This document shows positions 22,640 to 34,849 of a DNA stretch of 64,000 nt, in pieces. Source of the DNA: Gnetum montanum (lineage: Eukaryota; Streptophyta; Gnetopsida; Gnetales; Gnetaceae); contig MNCI01028403.1 in the NCBI GenBank assembly GCA_015680685.1, positions 205,873 through 269,872 of the forward strand. The letters are read 5' to 3'. Every line of letters begins with the position of its first letter. The first letter of the stretch is position 1. The translations under genes were made by a program, and so were the position numbers. The notes beneath the pieces were generated by a model. It had not been told where the DNA came from. It did not search any database and saw only the letters and a program-made list of their open reading frames with translations.

Positions 22640-24850
22640 ATTGCAGGATGTATAGAGAAGGCTATTATCCTATTTAAATTTGCTTTCTAATTGGGTGATA
22701 TTGTTCAAGTTTTGTATAATCATGGATCTAATAAAAATCATGGGGATTAGGAAAATGGATCTTCTGTATAAGGACCTGCTGTTCTTTATATGAAATCATC
22801 TAAAATCGATTTTATAGATTTCTTCATTGAAGTATTATGGTTGATTTTATAGTAAAGTTTTATTTATTTCCATGAATTGCAACTATTGGCATTATTTGCG
22901 AATGTACTCTTCAAATAATTTTAGAGTAGCCAAAAATGTCAATTTTTTAAAAAAAGTAAAGAAAATAAAAATGGAAGTTATATCAAGAATGTTGTTTACA
23001 ACTTTTATGAATGGTTGACTAATGATGTATATGTTGTAGAAAGTAATCTATAGGCTACCATTCAAGGTCAAAATTTCATGCTCAATGCTCATGACATTCT
23101 AGATGTTATACAAGTTTCATGTGGTAAAGAGGTAGTTGTCAAGGAACACACGTGGAAGAAAAATAAGAACTCTCTAATCTAGTATATTTGGAAAGTAGCA
23201 AAAGCCAGGATATCTAATAATGAAATTTTACTCATGTGGGCTTTGGATAATAATGAAAGTGCCTCTTTTGATATTCCAATGACTATAATGTCTCAAATGA
23301 AGAGGCAAGCAAGATCATGGTAGCTACATGATGTAAAAGAGTCACTTGGCTTTTTTATTATAGTGAAAAAATTATTGTAAAAGAAAATAAATTTTATTGC
23401 TATCCAACTTCATGAAATAGTGAATTTGGATCCTACAAGCATATTCAAGAGTACATTAGTATCTGAGAAAGCTAAGACCTCCTATTTTTTAAAAGACTAT
23501 GATAGCCAGATTGCTGATGAAGTTTGCTAACATGAAATATGCTTTCACCGATGCATTTAGGGTAAGTTGGAACACGCGATTGAAACATTAAATGATTATT
23601 GTCAAAGCAATGTAGCACTCAAGAATGTTGTGAAGGACCTAAAATCAAACAAGTCTCATTTGATAGAAGAAAATAATCAATGAAAGGCCAAAATCAAGAA
23701 TTATGTAGCTAAGAAAAAAAGTTGTATCTAGAAGTTGATTGTACAAAATGAGAAAATCATTGATCAAATTTTCACCCTAAATAAAGAATTTATAACATTT
23801 AAAAATGTAGTAGTCAACACTTATGATAGTAGGGACATTAATGCCCATGCGAGCAATATTTGGAAAGGTTTTTACCATGTTATAATACCATGTATTTTTA
23901 ATATTTTGTTTATTTCTTTTGAAAAAACCTAATGGTCTTTGTATGGTACATGTGTTTAATAGATATGACTAATATGCCAATAATTAAAGCTATGAAAAGA
24001 TTATTTGCTTTAGTTGAAAGAGATAACAAACAAATATTTGAATAAGAACATCTGAATAAAGCAACAAGTATGTAAATCTTTTATGTTTTGGTGTTAGATA
24101 ACTCTATAATAAATTGACAATGATGTTTCGAATGCATGCCTTTGTCATATATTACTCCAATATACCTTCTTTTGTTTGGAATGAAAGAAAATTATTTTGA
24201 AGCTCTATGTTATGTGTTTGATTTAAATGTGTAATTTTTATATACTAATGTTAATTTGGTTTGCTTGTTTCTATTTTTTGACATGTGTTTTAATAAACTT
24301 CATTTATAGTTGATGTAGACTTTAATATCCCCATTGATCAACCTTGTGGAATAGTTTAGACAATGAAGCCTATAGACTTCATCACCCCCATTGGTCAATC
24401 ATGTGCAGCAATTGATAGAGTGATGTAGTTGCTCATTACCATTTCCTCCATTTTTTGCCATAGGATTTTCTTTTAGGACTCTATATCAACTTGGATGAAA
24501 ACAATGAATGGATGATCATGTCATTGATGTGTACATCATGTACTTGAACCAACTTTAGAAATCCATCATTGTCTATCAAGCTTCAAAAAAATATTTCATT
24601 TTTAATAGTATGTTTCAAGCATTTGCAAAGTCCATTGAGAGTCACATCCAACAAGGCCAAAAGAACTAGTTGATACATAAATCAAAGAAAGTCAGAAAAG
24701 GATAAATCGTCAATGTTGAAATTGATACATTTGTTGAAGAAGAGCTTGATGAGTTTATATTAAAGAAGGATTTTATTAAAAAGGTTAAAAATATTCACTA
24801 GGATGAGTTTCTTAAAACTAGACAATCATTATATTACCAGCCATTCTAAT
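22640..24850 (+). pseudogene. Unrecognised coding relic with coiled-coil segment
   Basis: Plus-strand coding blocks lie at about 22970-23330 (YEWLTNDVYVVESNL, GQNFMLNAHDILDVIQVSC, MTIMSQMKRQARSW), 23560-23935 (a helical, Lys/Glu/Asn-rich stretch with LEHAIETLNDYC and NEKIIDQIFTLNKEFI) and 24490-24850 (IVNVEIDTFVEEELDEFI). Splice-acceptor-like sites occur at 22647 (TTGCAG) and 24309 (TTATAG). Single stops interrupt each block. The first block loosely resembles the plant 'putative transposon protein' domain and the globular part of copies A and B, but I cannot align them convincingly. It could be a captured gene or the accessory ORF of another element. Confidence 0.45.
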
Positions 24851-25085
24851 GAGAACATCACCCAGCCCTTGTGTAATCCTCAATGTATCTTGGATATGTG
24901 TGTCTTGTTTTATGTGTGTCATCTTTTGTTGACCTTTTGATGATGATTCCAAGGCGTTTTATCATGTTTGGAAGTGTTTTGGACTTATTTTGATGTGTTT
25001 AGGAGGTTATGGAGGCTATGGGAACTTGTTTGAAGGTGTCTAAAGGTTCCAAACTTTAAAATGGGTATCTTTAAATTTGACCCTG

Positions 25086-25195
25086 ACAAGTTAGACATCT
25101 ACCCTAATAGTTAAACATCTAAGCTACATACTAGATGTCTTAATTTCAAGATGTCTACTTTGACATCTCTACAGTTAGGAAAGACATCTTGTACA
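25086..25195. repeat. Cluster of alternating GACATCT / AGATGTC motifs
   Basis: Six or so copies of a 7-bp motif occur in both orientations within 110 bp, ending TTGTACA. It lies next to the breakpoint of copy B, and might be the end of an LTR beginning near 24850, though no partner LTR is seen. Confidence 0.45.
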
Positions 25196-25214
25196 AATTT
25201 TAATAAACATCAAA

Positions 25215-28083
25215 TTGAATGATAAATTCAAGGGAAGATGAAAGGTCTTTGTCTAATCTTCAATTTGTAGGTCTTTGTTCTTGATTTCAACATGGTGTAC
25301 ATGGGCAAGACTATCCAAGATGGATTACCAATCAGGTATTTGTATTATGATGGAACTGATTTTGGCTTTAGCCATATGGATTTCCTTCTCATTAATTGGC
25401 TTGTACATGCCCACTTGATTTTTGAAATGCTCCTTTGGCCATTCATGCTCCTTGGACTTATTTTTCCATGTAATAATCTTGATGGCCTAACATATAGCAT
25501 GAACTTCTTTCATGGAGAGGGTTCTATTTTCTCTAGCTAATGTTTTTGATGTCAAGGTTGACTCACAAAAATTGCTCTCTTAGTTAATGTATGCTCTCTT
25601 CTATCACATTCTTATGTCTCTCTATGTCTAGCAACCTTACATTTTATATATTAATTCTTCTATTTTCTTCTTCTAGTGTAGTTAGGGTTTTAACATGGAC
25701 ATATGTTTGGGCATCTGCCATTGAAGCATTCCATACTGCCTTCGCTTTCTCCAATTCAATTTGGGCATACTTGACCATGAATTAGTCAATCTATTCATTT
25801 CTAAATTTATGTAGCTAGTTAGGTGTAATGTATTGTGCAGGGTCTTTCCTTTCTACTCTTAGTGTGGATAATTTCTCATCTAACCTCTACACTTCACTTT
25901 CAATATGTTGCATTCTGGTTTTATTCATGAATAATTTACCCTTGGTTGAGATTAGTTTTGATTGAATTGCAATGATAGCACTAGGGATATCGAAAATATT
26001 TTGCATCACTTGTCCTATCTATGGTAGTTAGTTCAATATGTCTTTGTGCTTTAATAGGGCCATTATAACATCCCAACCCCGGATGCCATGGAAAGCATTA
26101 AATAAATGATGTATTAGACATTATGCATACAAAGAAAATATACCAATGTGAAATATAAGTGATATTCAACATTATGTATAAAGGAAATATTAGAAGAAAT
26201 GTAGAAAAGAAAAGAAAAGAATTTTTTATTGATATGGAAAAGTGTATTTAGATCATGCTCTGAGAGAGTATTCCTTGGGGTATTCTTCCTTTGGCATCTA
26301 TCCCTTAGAGGCAATCCAACACTGCCACCATGGTTAGGCCTATAACTTGGCCAGAGGGGATGGCCAGTCAAATTCCTATCCCGCTTCAGCTCGCTCCCGT
26401 TACTCACCTCTCCAAGCTCTGCAACTCCATGCTAGCATGACCTCTAACCTTGAGTAGAAATGCCTTAGGTCAAATCCAAAAAGGTTACCTTAAGAGACAC
26501 ATCCATTATTACAACATGGCCTTTTAGTTCTTAATCACAACTACCCTTTTGGGTCTTGTTAAGATAACAATAACACTTGTTATGAAGAGACACCATCTTC
26601 ATTAGGCAACTGCATCATTTAGGAATGGGGATGTGACACCCATGGATGTTTAGGCTATAGTTTCTACATCTCCTGGTCCAATAATATCAACTAGTGGCTT
26701 AATGGGGATATCAAATTATTATTTTATATGATCAGTTATGGGTTTAGCTACTTCTGCTACATCCTGATATTGTATTACCACTAATGTGGCTCATTCTCTT
26801 ATTTTCAACATCACTTGAAGGATGCAACTTTCCTAGATATTTTTTATGTCTAATTCTCATCCTTTCTTACTTGTAATAAGACTTGAACACTTGTAGGTTC
26901 TATTGTTATGATAGGCTTATTAAGATTGTCGTGTACTCTATAGATTCTTAAGACCTCATAGATTCCCCAAATTATTGTTTTAGCAATATGCTACAAATGG
27001 CTGATCGAGGATCTATAATCATATTATGCTAGAGAATTAGTTTGTCTTGGTCTATTAGTGGATGGTTTTGACTCATTGGATTCTACTTTTTTCATTCTCA
27101 TAGCTAAGATTTTTCCTTTGAGTGTAGACCATACTACTCCTTCAATGCCTACTAGCTTCTCCAGTTGATATTTCTTTGGTGGCACTAGTTTAGAGATTTT
27201 AGAATATGAGGCATATTGATCTTTGTAGAGTACATCATTCATGTAGTTTAATATTCATGCTTTTTAATCTAATCTTTTGATGAGATAAGGAAATGAAAGT
27301 GTAATTTTCCCTATTTTCTTCTCCTTAAATCTTGTCTAGATTTTCAAGAATAGCAGATGAGTTATGAAATTTCTTTATTAAAATAGTGCTTCCTCTAGTT
27401 GCATAGGTGGAAATACCTATTTAGTCTTTTTGTAGGAAGATATGGTATGTCCCAATTTTAAAGTAAATATTCTCAATTTTAAATAATTGATTATATTCTT
27501 TTTCACTTGATCCATAGGTCCTTTTGAGCCATAGTTTCCTTGCTTCTGTGTCAAACTTGGTAGATATTTGGTGAATGTTGGCTTCAACATTTGTAATATT
27601 CAATACCTTGACTATTGATTTAGCTAAGTATGACATTGTGATACCCTCTACTTTCACTATATAATCATCTTATTTATTCTTCCAAAATTGGTATACTTCT
27701 CCCAAGTACCATTTTCCATTACTTGAGATGATGGACCATAGAGGAGAGGCTTGTAGTTGTTCATGAACTTCAGCAGGCGAAAACTCCATGAACAATCCAA
27801 AGTTCAATTCCACTATGACTATGGACATGATGAGCCTCTCATGGATAGATTAAAAACACCCATTCGAGAGTATAAGATATTGTCCTTACTTAGGAGCAGG
27901 TGATGCATCAGCTTTTTCTTGCATTGATTACCCTATTGCAGGTGTGGACTAATGGATGTTGTAGGATTATGCCTCTTACTCTATAGATGGAGTTTGTTCT
28001 ATGGTTCATCCTCTACATCTTTTCCATGATATTTTCTCCCTTGGTTGTGAAGGTTCTTCCACTTTAGGTCTCTGAGGAGGCAT
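25215..28083 (-). pseudogene. Copy B of the coiled-coil retroelement ORF
   Basis: It starts at ATG 28083 (MPPQRPKVEEPSQP) directly after a GATTGTAG acceptor-like site. It follows copy A block by block: ERLIMSIVIVELNF, EVHEQLQASPLWSIIS, WYLGEVYQFWKNK, VEGITMSYLAKSIVKVLNI, EARKLWLK, then SISHL...IIWGIYEV, and the coiled-coil part (GQVMQNIFDIPS, KLISTKGKLFMNK, KEHFKNQVGMYKPINEKEIHMAK). Identity to A by eye is near half in the best parts. A solo LTR (26064-26638) interrupts it and the last 200 or so codons are missing at a breakpoint near 25215. It lies downstream of integrase in E3. Stops show it is dead. Confidence 0.8.
26064..26638 (-). repeat. Solo LTR of an E1-related subfamily, inside copy B
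   Basis: It starts TATAACATCCC and ends GATGTGACA, and shares with the E1 LTRs a block around 26290-26330 and one around 26395-26450. The flanks GCCAT (26059-26063) and CCCAT (26639-26643) match at 4 of 5 bases, as a target-site duplication should. The coding relic of copy B resumes on both sides. Only one LTR is present, so the element was lost by LTR-LTR recombination. Confidence 0.82.
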
Positions 28084-30487
28084 CTACAATCATTATTAAT
28101 TTTGAAATTACTCCATTTAGCTTAGAAAAATATTTATGGTTCTTAACCCTTTCAATAATTCTTGGGTTTGATTAAGATAATTCTTTAATGTCAAATTTAG
28201 TTCTAATTAGGTTTGCAAAGTTAGAAAAAATTATCTTTCATGACCTATCATAATAATTAATATATTATTTAAAATGTATTTGAATGACCTATCATGGCCT
28301 ATCACAATGACTAATATCTTATTTAAAATATACTTGAATGATTATTTCGAAATAATCATTAGATTTCTTAGCCTTTGTTAGGTTAAAACATAATCATTTC
28401 TTATTTTTCTTAACCTTGTTTTTTTCTTCCAGAAGTGAGAAAAAATTGTATGCAACTCATGCATCTGCACGTTTTCCTCTACCCCATGACTAAGTTGGTC
28501 ATTTCATGAGCAAAAGGAAATAAGAATAACTCAAATCAGAGTTGTGGTGAGAAATATATGGCTCTTTGAAACATGGAGGTTAAGAAAATAGCATGAAATC
28601 CTTATGTATAAAATGAAAGAATAAGAAAAATTATAATACCTCACACACATATATAGATTTCTATTAGGAATACATCATAGATACAACAGTGTGGATGTAA
28701 TATTGCAAGGGCTCATGCATCATATCTACAATATCATTGTGAAAATTTTCAATATTTTGTGTACTTTTTGATGAAAAAATTAGATAAAATGGATGGTCTA
28801 GAAAGTATAGAGATTCTCCATAGGTGATGCTTAGAATGTAAGAATTTATCATTGAATCATGTAAAAGAAAGAGTTTGGATAAAGTAAGTCATTTAAGCTT
28901 TGTAGGAGATGGTTGACCAAAATTGCTAACTATGTGAATGAATATGATTATGTAGGAAAATAACAATGATTGTATAAGTATTCTAGAGTTACAAGATGAT
29001 GTGAAATTAGTGATCAGGTATGAAGCACAAGAGTTATACAATGGATTCTCCCTAAAGAAGGCTCCAACCCTTAGTGCCCTTGTATAACTACACCTATAAG
29101 TGTCCGTAGACACTCAAGGAGCTGAAAGTAAAACATACCTATATTCCAACATACACATGTTAGTATTGCTCCAAAAAGTAAATAACACTATATTATACAA
29201 AATCATTAAGTTATGATTATATGTAATAGTGAGATGGAATGGTAGCAGTAGAGATTGTAGAAAATGGGATGTGAGGTGGCTTACCATGGGCACAATAAAT
29301 TCTATGTGTGATGCATGGTTAAAATGATCATTAGCCCTTCTGTCCAAGATTCAAACCAAGTCCATACCACTTAACATTGATATTACATTATATCATCTAA
29401 ACACTAATAATCACAAGACTATTAGAACTGCATGAAATATTAATAGTTGAAAATTAGATATAAGAAAGAAATTTATTAATAACACAGTATGTTTTTAAAT
29501 AAGACTCGACCATTGGATAGAGAAGTGTCTTTAGGCATGGGTAACATGTCTTTCTAGTGCAACCCCTAGAAAATTTTATTAGATGTATTTATTAGGTTAT
29601 TGCTATGTCAACCTTAAGAGATGACTACTTTAAAGCATGAATAACATGCCTTTCCTATAATATGATAAGGTAACACTTATTTTGGACATACTTATGTTTT
29701 TCATTAGAAGTCAAGTAAATAATATGACATCATAGTAGGATAAGAATTATAGTAATAGCTTTAGAGAATTCAAAAATTTCCTTGATATCATAGCCTTTTC
29801 AATCTCACTTGTGTTTTCACTCTTCCATTTAGGCATAATGATCACCAATTTATTTTAGTTTTCTTGTGAAAATAATGTCATTATATCCATGGTAAGAACC
29901 TCTTATTATTAAAAATGAGTGAATGGATGGTATGGTCTCACTATATATGTAATTAGCTATTTAATGATTTGATAACATATGGTGAAATTCTCATTGTTTG
30001 AACTACATCTTTGTTTGTTCCTTTACACTTGATTAGAAAAATAAAAAAAATATGTACATTGAAAAATAGTAAAAATTATAGAAGAATAAGAAATAGGTAT
30101 GAATTAAAAAATGTAAAATGAATATGAACGATATTAAGGAATGAAAAATAATAAGAAATGTAAAAAGTATAAAAGAATAGGGAAGAGATCAAATAATGTA
30201 AAAATTGGTAAATATATGGAAGTATAATAGAAATGTAGAAAGAAAGTCTAGTTCCCAAGTTTCCCAATTGATACCACCACGAATATCATCAAAAGTGGAG
30301 ACTTGGAAGATTAAAAAGATTGTAAATACTCTAGTGTGGGGGGTAGTCTTTAGAGGATTAGGAAAAGTCATGGAATGGTTTCACCTATTGAATATTGACA
30401 AGAATAAGCTTTTTTTTTTGGATTCTTTAGATGATAAATTTACATTACACTAGATTGGTATACAGTATGGACAATAAAAGGTCCTTC
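28084..30487. other. E3 spacer between integrase and 3' ORF
   Basis: AT-rich sequence with no coding block I can support. A two-copy repeat of about 54 bp occurs at 28237-28345, built on 'gacctatcat' and 'ttatttaaaat'. Its position corresponds to the spacer 13619-15483 in E2. Confidence 0.45.
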
Positions 30488-31600
30488 TCATAAGGTTTGA
30501 AACTCGGCCTTTTTTGGAACATGGTTAATGTTATCATAAAGGACTTTATTGGGAGGATTGGTGGAAACTTGTTTAATTGTAGCATCATGTCTACATTTGG
30601 AATTCTTCATATGGATTTCATTACTCATTTGAGGTATTAGTTGAATTTCATCTAAGAGATTAAGATTCATTAAGAATTCTTTTTAAGCTAAGTTTATGCC
30701 TAAGTCAAGGATGCTAGTAATTGCAAGGGTATTTAATTTTGCTTAGATTAGTAGAGCAAGATATTTTCCATGAAAAAACTCATATGATGAATACCTTATA
30801 GAAACCTTCTAGGTTGATCTATATGTCCATAAAGCATCATTAAGTTTAGTGCTCCACTTCTTCCTATATCAACTAATAGTTCTAGTTAATATTCTTGTGA
30901 TTTCTCTGTTAGTCACTTCAGCTTGACCATTCACTTCAAGGTGAGAAGATGTAGTGAATTTATGGTTGATCCAAATTTGTTGCATTAGCTTCTTAAATAT
31001 AGCTCTAAAGAAATGAGTTTGGTTGTCTAATACTAGCATACATGGTACTCCAAATATGTTCACCACATGTTGTTGAAAGAACATTTTAGTTGTGGTGGAT
31101 GTACAATCCTTTACTATAGTTTCTTCCACCCACTTAGTATAGTAACTAATAGTTACAATCATGTAAGACTTTCCATTTGAAATTGGTATGATGGGACCTA
31201 TAATGTCAATTCCCTAAATATTAAAGGGTTCCAATGGTTGTATCTATTATTGTGGCTCTTCATTTCTAGCAATCAGTCCTCCATATATCTAGTATCTTTC
31301 ACAAGATTAGGAAAATCAATGTATGTCCCTGAATATGATAAGCCTAAAGTAGTCTTTCATCATCAATTTCAGTGTTGTTCATCATCCCACATAGTGACCA
31401 CCACATGTTCCTTCATGCGTATCTTGTATGACTGTTTATTGATTTTCTTTTGGAACATACCATCTTATCAACCCATTAGCACATATCTTGTAATGATTTC
31501 CATTAATTTCCATATATCATTTTACTCTATGGAGAAAATATTCTTTATTATTCTTATTCCATTCAATAGGAAGCTTGTGTGTGGTTAGATATGTTATGTT
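30488..31600 (-). pseudogene. E3 integrase, degenerate
   Basis: The zinc-binding end shows HEGTCGGHYVG near 31420. The GIDIIGPI and YYTKWVEE motifs open the core, and NIFGVPCMLVLDNQTHF carries the second catalytic region. HLEVNGQAEVTNREI carries the region of the catalytic glutamate, with the usual YPQGNG altered. A C-terminal part (30488-30670) follows with NLNLLDEIQL and an NPPNKVLYDN stretch. Stops fall in several places. It is the Athila/Tat type by its YFxKWVE and NGQAE motifs. It cannot be active. Confidence 0.85.
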
Positions 31601-31699
31601 ATCAAGAATCCATAATTTTACTATTGAGTCTATAACCATTACTATCCATTTGAATATATTTTCATTCGAAAATTAGTTTGATAGTGGTTCTTCATTTTT

Positions 31700-32484
31700 A
31701 AAGTTCTCATTTTAATCATGAAAAGTGATCAAGTCTAAGATTTTCAATTCCTTTCCTATCAATCATTATTAGATTGAATTCTTATATGATGACCATCCAT
31801 CTTATTACCATTGAAGTTACTATTGCTTTATTCATTAAAAACCTAATGTCACTATGGTTAGTATGGACATAGATAGCATACTCAAGAACATAATATCTAA
31901 AATTTTCAAGGATGTATGCCATAATCATAAGCTCCTTTTCTATGGCGGTATAATTAATTTGGGTACTAGTGATGCTTCAACTAGTGCAGTAAATGTAATA
32001 AGGTCACTTCTGGTCATCAAGTTGAGTCAATACTACTTCCAATGCATAGTTTAGAGCATCTATCATAATGTAAAGAGGCTTAGACCAATCTAGAGCTTGG
32101 AGGATTAGTGTCTTAATTAGTTTCTATTTGAGGATCTTGAATGCTTTCTCATATTATTTTGACCATTGAAATGATGCATCCTTCTTTGTTAGTTCAATGA
32201 GCAATTTTGCAATCTTTGATAAATTTTCAATGAATATCTTATATTATCATGCATGGCTAAGAAATAATCCAATGTTTTTGACTATTTGTGATCTTTGACT
32301 AATGTTTTGAATGACTCTAATCTTTTCTAGATCTACCTTGATTCCTTTATAAGTTATCTTATGTCCTAGAACTGTACTATTTTCTACCATTAGGTGGCTC
32401 TTTTACCAATTGAGCTTTAGATTCATTTTGACACATATTTTTAAAACTTTCTCCAAGTGATGAAAGAATTATTTGAAGTCAAGC
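31700..32484 (-). pseudogene. E3 RT C-terminal half and RNase H
   Basis: From 32484 leftward the minus strand reads HHLEKVLKICVKMNLKLNW, VLGHKITYKGIKVDLEKI and a FLSHA end, the thumb part of a Ty3 RT. RNase H follows with MIDALNYALEVVLTQ, NYTAIEKELMIMAYILENFR, VHTNHSDIRFL and IDRKGIENLRLDHFS. The three acidic positions D, E and the aspartate of the TDH motif are D, E and N, so one is lost. The RT N-terminal half lies at 52643-52895, beyond the E4 insertion. Confidence 0.87.
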
Positions 32485-32489
32485 TTGTA

Positions 32490-33612
32490 TGTGAAACATC
32501 CTAAGGAAAATTTGCATTTCCATATGTAGCCTAATAGCCAAAGGGTCTACATTGTAATTTAATGGAAATTACAAAGGCAAAAATAATTGTCCATTTTTAC
32601 ATGAAAAATCCCACCTCATGGTTTTTTCTCTAACTTAGTTTGAATATTTTATTATGTACAAAGATGTAATTTTTAGCTTACAAGATAAAATTCACATTCA
32701 AGCTAGCGTATTAAGGCCAAAAATGTAAATACATTGCCAAAATTTGGTAGCACAAGAAAAATCTTTGATAACTTATTTGCTGGGAAAATAGCCCAAAAGC
32801 ATTATTAGCATTGATAGGAAAAGCTTTGGAGGTTCCTAAGTTATAAATTTGGATGGTGGAAATGCCAATTATGATAGCATAACAATGCCTAAAATGTCAT
32901 ATATGTTAGCATGTGCATTGACAAGAAATTTCAATTGCGCTACAATTTTGGGCCAAAACCCAAATCATGTTGGCATTCACACACTATAGATTACACTCAT
33001 CATAATCATCTGACATGATGCAACAATCAACCAACAATTAACAACACAAAATCAGCAATGCTCTAGCTTATTTAAGCCAACATCTTGCACATCTTCAAAA
33101 CATTTTAGAATTGTTGGAAACTCAGGATAAACTAAAGACATTCAGAGCAATGTAGATTTCAAAAGTTCATAACCATTGTAACTAGCCTACCTACCATGAA
33201 CAACCTCCATAGAAAGAACTATTCGGATATCAACAGAGCTTAGTAGATCATTTAAGCATTCAAGTGTAGATCCAATTATGTTCTACATAAAAAACACTCC
33301 TAGCTTTTTAAAGTCTATAATATATATTTTCAAAATTTTTCATTCTTCCACATTTAATGCAAAGTTATAGCTCTTGGTGTAATTATTACGCTTTGTTTAT
33401 GCCTTTTCCATTTAAATTATTTATGTTGGGAATTACCATTTCATATACATTTTTAACACTTAGTAACAAATCTACTAAGTGCTCAAGTAATTTGCTAGAC
33501 CACTTGAGGTGCTCTAGATCGTATTTCAAGGTCCATTTGCATCCAAGGTTAAACTTTCATGCACTAAATTTTTTAGCCCTCCATCACCAAATGTTTTAGC
33601 TTCTATAGTTTC
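32490..33612 (+). repeat. E4 5' LTR
   Basis: Starts TGTGAAACATCC and aligns to the right copy until CTATAG at 33608. The shared text includes blocks at 32500-32650 and 33390-33560. The right-hand copy, after removal of its 3.36-kb insertion, has almost the same length. The next bases TAGTTTCTGATGCTAG loosely resemble a Met primer site. Confidence 0.85.
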
Positions 33613-33944
33613 TGATGCTAGAAGAAGGTCCTTTGCTTGAATTCCTGATCATAAGTTGAAGTATTTGATAGTGTATTTGTAGTTTTGCTGCTATTTCTTG
33701 TACATACACTAGCTTAATTGTTAATAGATCTATAGGCTATCTTAATTATTAGCATATTTGTAGTTTTCCATATATTTGTGTTATTTAAGCTAGCTTAATT
33801 ACTAGTTTTGCAATTTTGGCCTCTACATGTAAGTTCCTATGTTAATGTATTTGTAGTCTGTTTGCCCATATCTCCTTGATAAGCTAGCTTCTTTAAAACC
33901 ATAATTACATTGAGAAACTTTACTAGAAAAAATTTATTTTTCCC

Positions 33945-34200
33945 ATTACAATTATAACATATATGTTGAGGCTATTACAAATGCAACTTAATATGCTAAG
34001 ACTATTCCAGTTCTAGCTTATACATTAAGGTACTTCCAGCTTATACGTTGATGTTGTTATAGTTGCAGCCTAANCTTCCAGCTTATACGTTGATGTTGTT
34101 ATAGTTGCAGCCTAATATTGTGATATTGTTACAGTTCCAACTTATATGTTGAGGTAGCTCCATCTTATATGTTGAGGTTGTTGTAGTTAAGGAAGCCAAA
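33945..34200 (+). repeat. Degenerate minisatellite in E4 leader, unit about 37 bp
   Basis: About six imperfect copies built on CTTATATGTTGAGG and TTGTTATAGTTGCAG. One 41-bp stretch is repeated exactly across a single undetermined base (34074), which may be an assembly artefact rather than an extra unit. Confidence 0.6.
34033..34115. other. Exact 41-bp duplication across a single N
   Basis: 34033-34073 and 34075-34115 are identical with an N at 34074. The same pattern recurs at 41187-41280 and 63615-63705. Confidence 0.85.
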
Positions 34201-34849
34201 AGCTTTATAAGGTAAAAGCTGACATAAGTTGAAGCTTTATAATTGAAAGCTATTTACACTAAAGGTTTTTAACCTTCATTAAAATGTTAGTAGCTTGGTC
34301 CTAAGCTCACCTAATATGTTAGACTCATATTATTTATACCTTTTAAATCAACAGTTCTAACCATAACCTAGCATGCATGGATTCATAACAAGAGGCTATT
34401 CACATCTATGATTCTAAGGATTCTAATATAGTTCAGCATAGATAGTCCCTTAGGTAGATGGGACTAGAACTAGCCTATATGAACATAAATGAATAACATT
34501 ACAACTTCATCTATGAAAAAATTCAATTTGGCTTACTTATCCATTGTAGAGAGTTATAATTAAAGCATTAGTTTGAAATAATCAATAAGAATGGGAAGGA
34601 GTATGTTCCCTCACCTTATGAACAAATCAAACTAACTAATTTCCATACTTGTATGCTGGTGTAACTAGTAGAATTAGAGGACATAAGTGAGAAGTTAAGA
34701 TTTGACTAGAACAAATAGGGACAAGATGAGTTTGAGGTGGAATAGGAGACAAATGTTTTTATTAAAAATTTCTTTCAACAATTGGCTTCCCAAATAATTT
34801 TCATTAGCTCTACACATCCAATGATCCCTATTCATGAATTTCATCAAGC

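Noticed and set aside
24850-25195. Solo LTR
   Set aside because: It has TG...CA-like ends, but no second copy, TATA site or target-site duplication, so it is mentioned only as a possibility.
31238-31588. Plus-strand ORF of 116 codons
   Set aside because: Shadow of the E3 integrase zinc-binding region read on minus.
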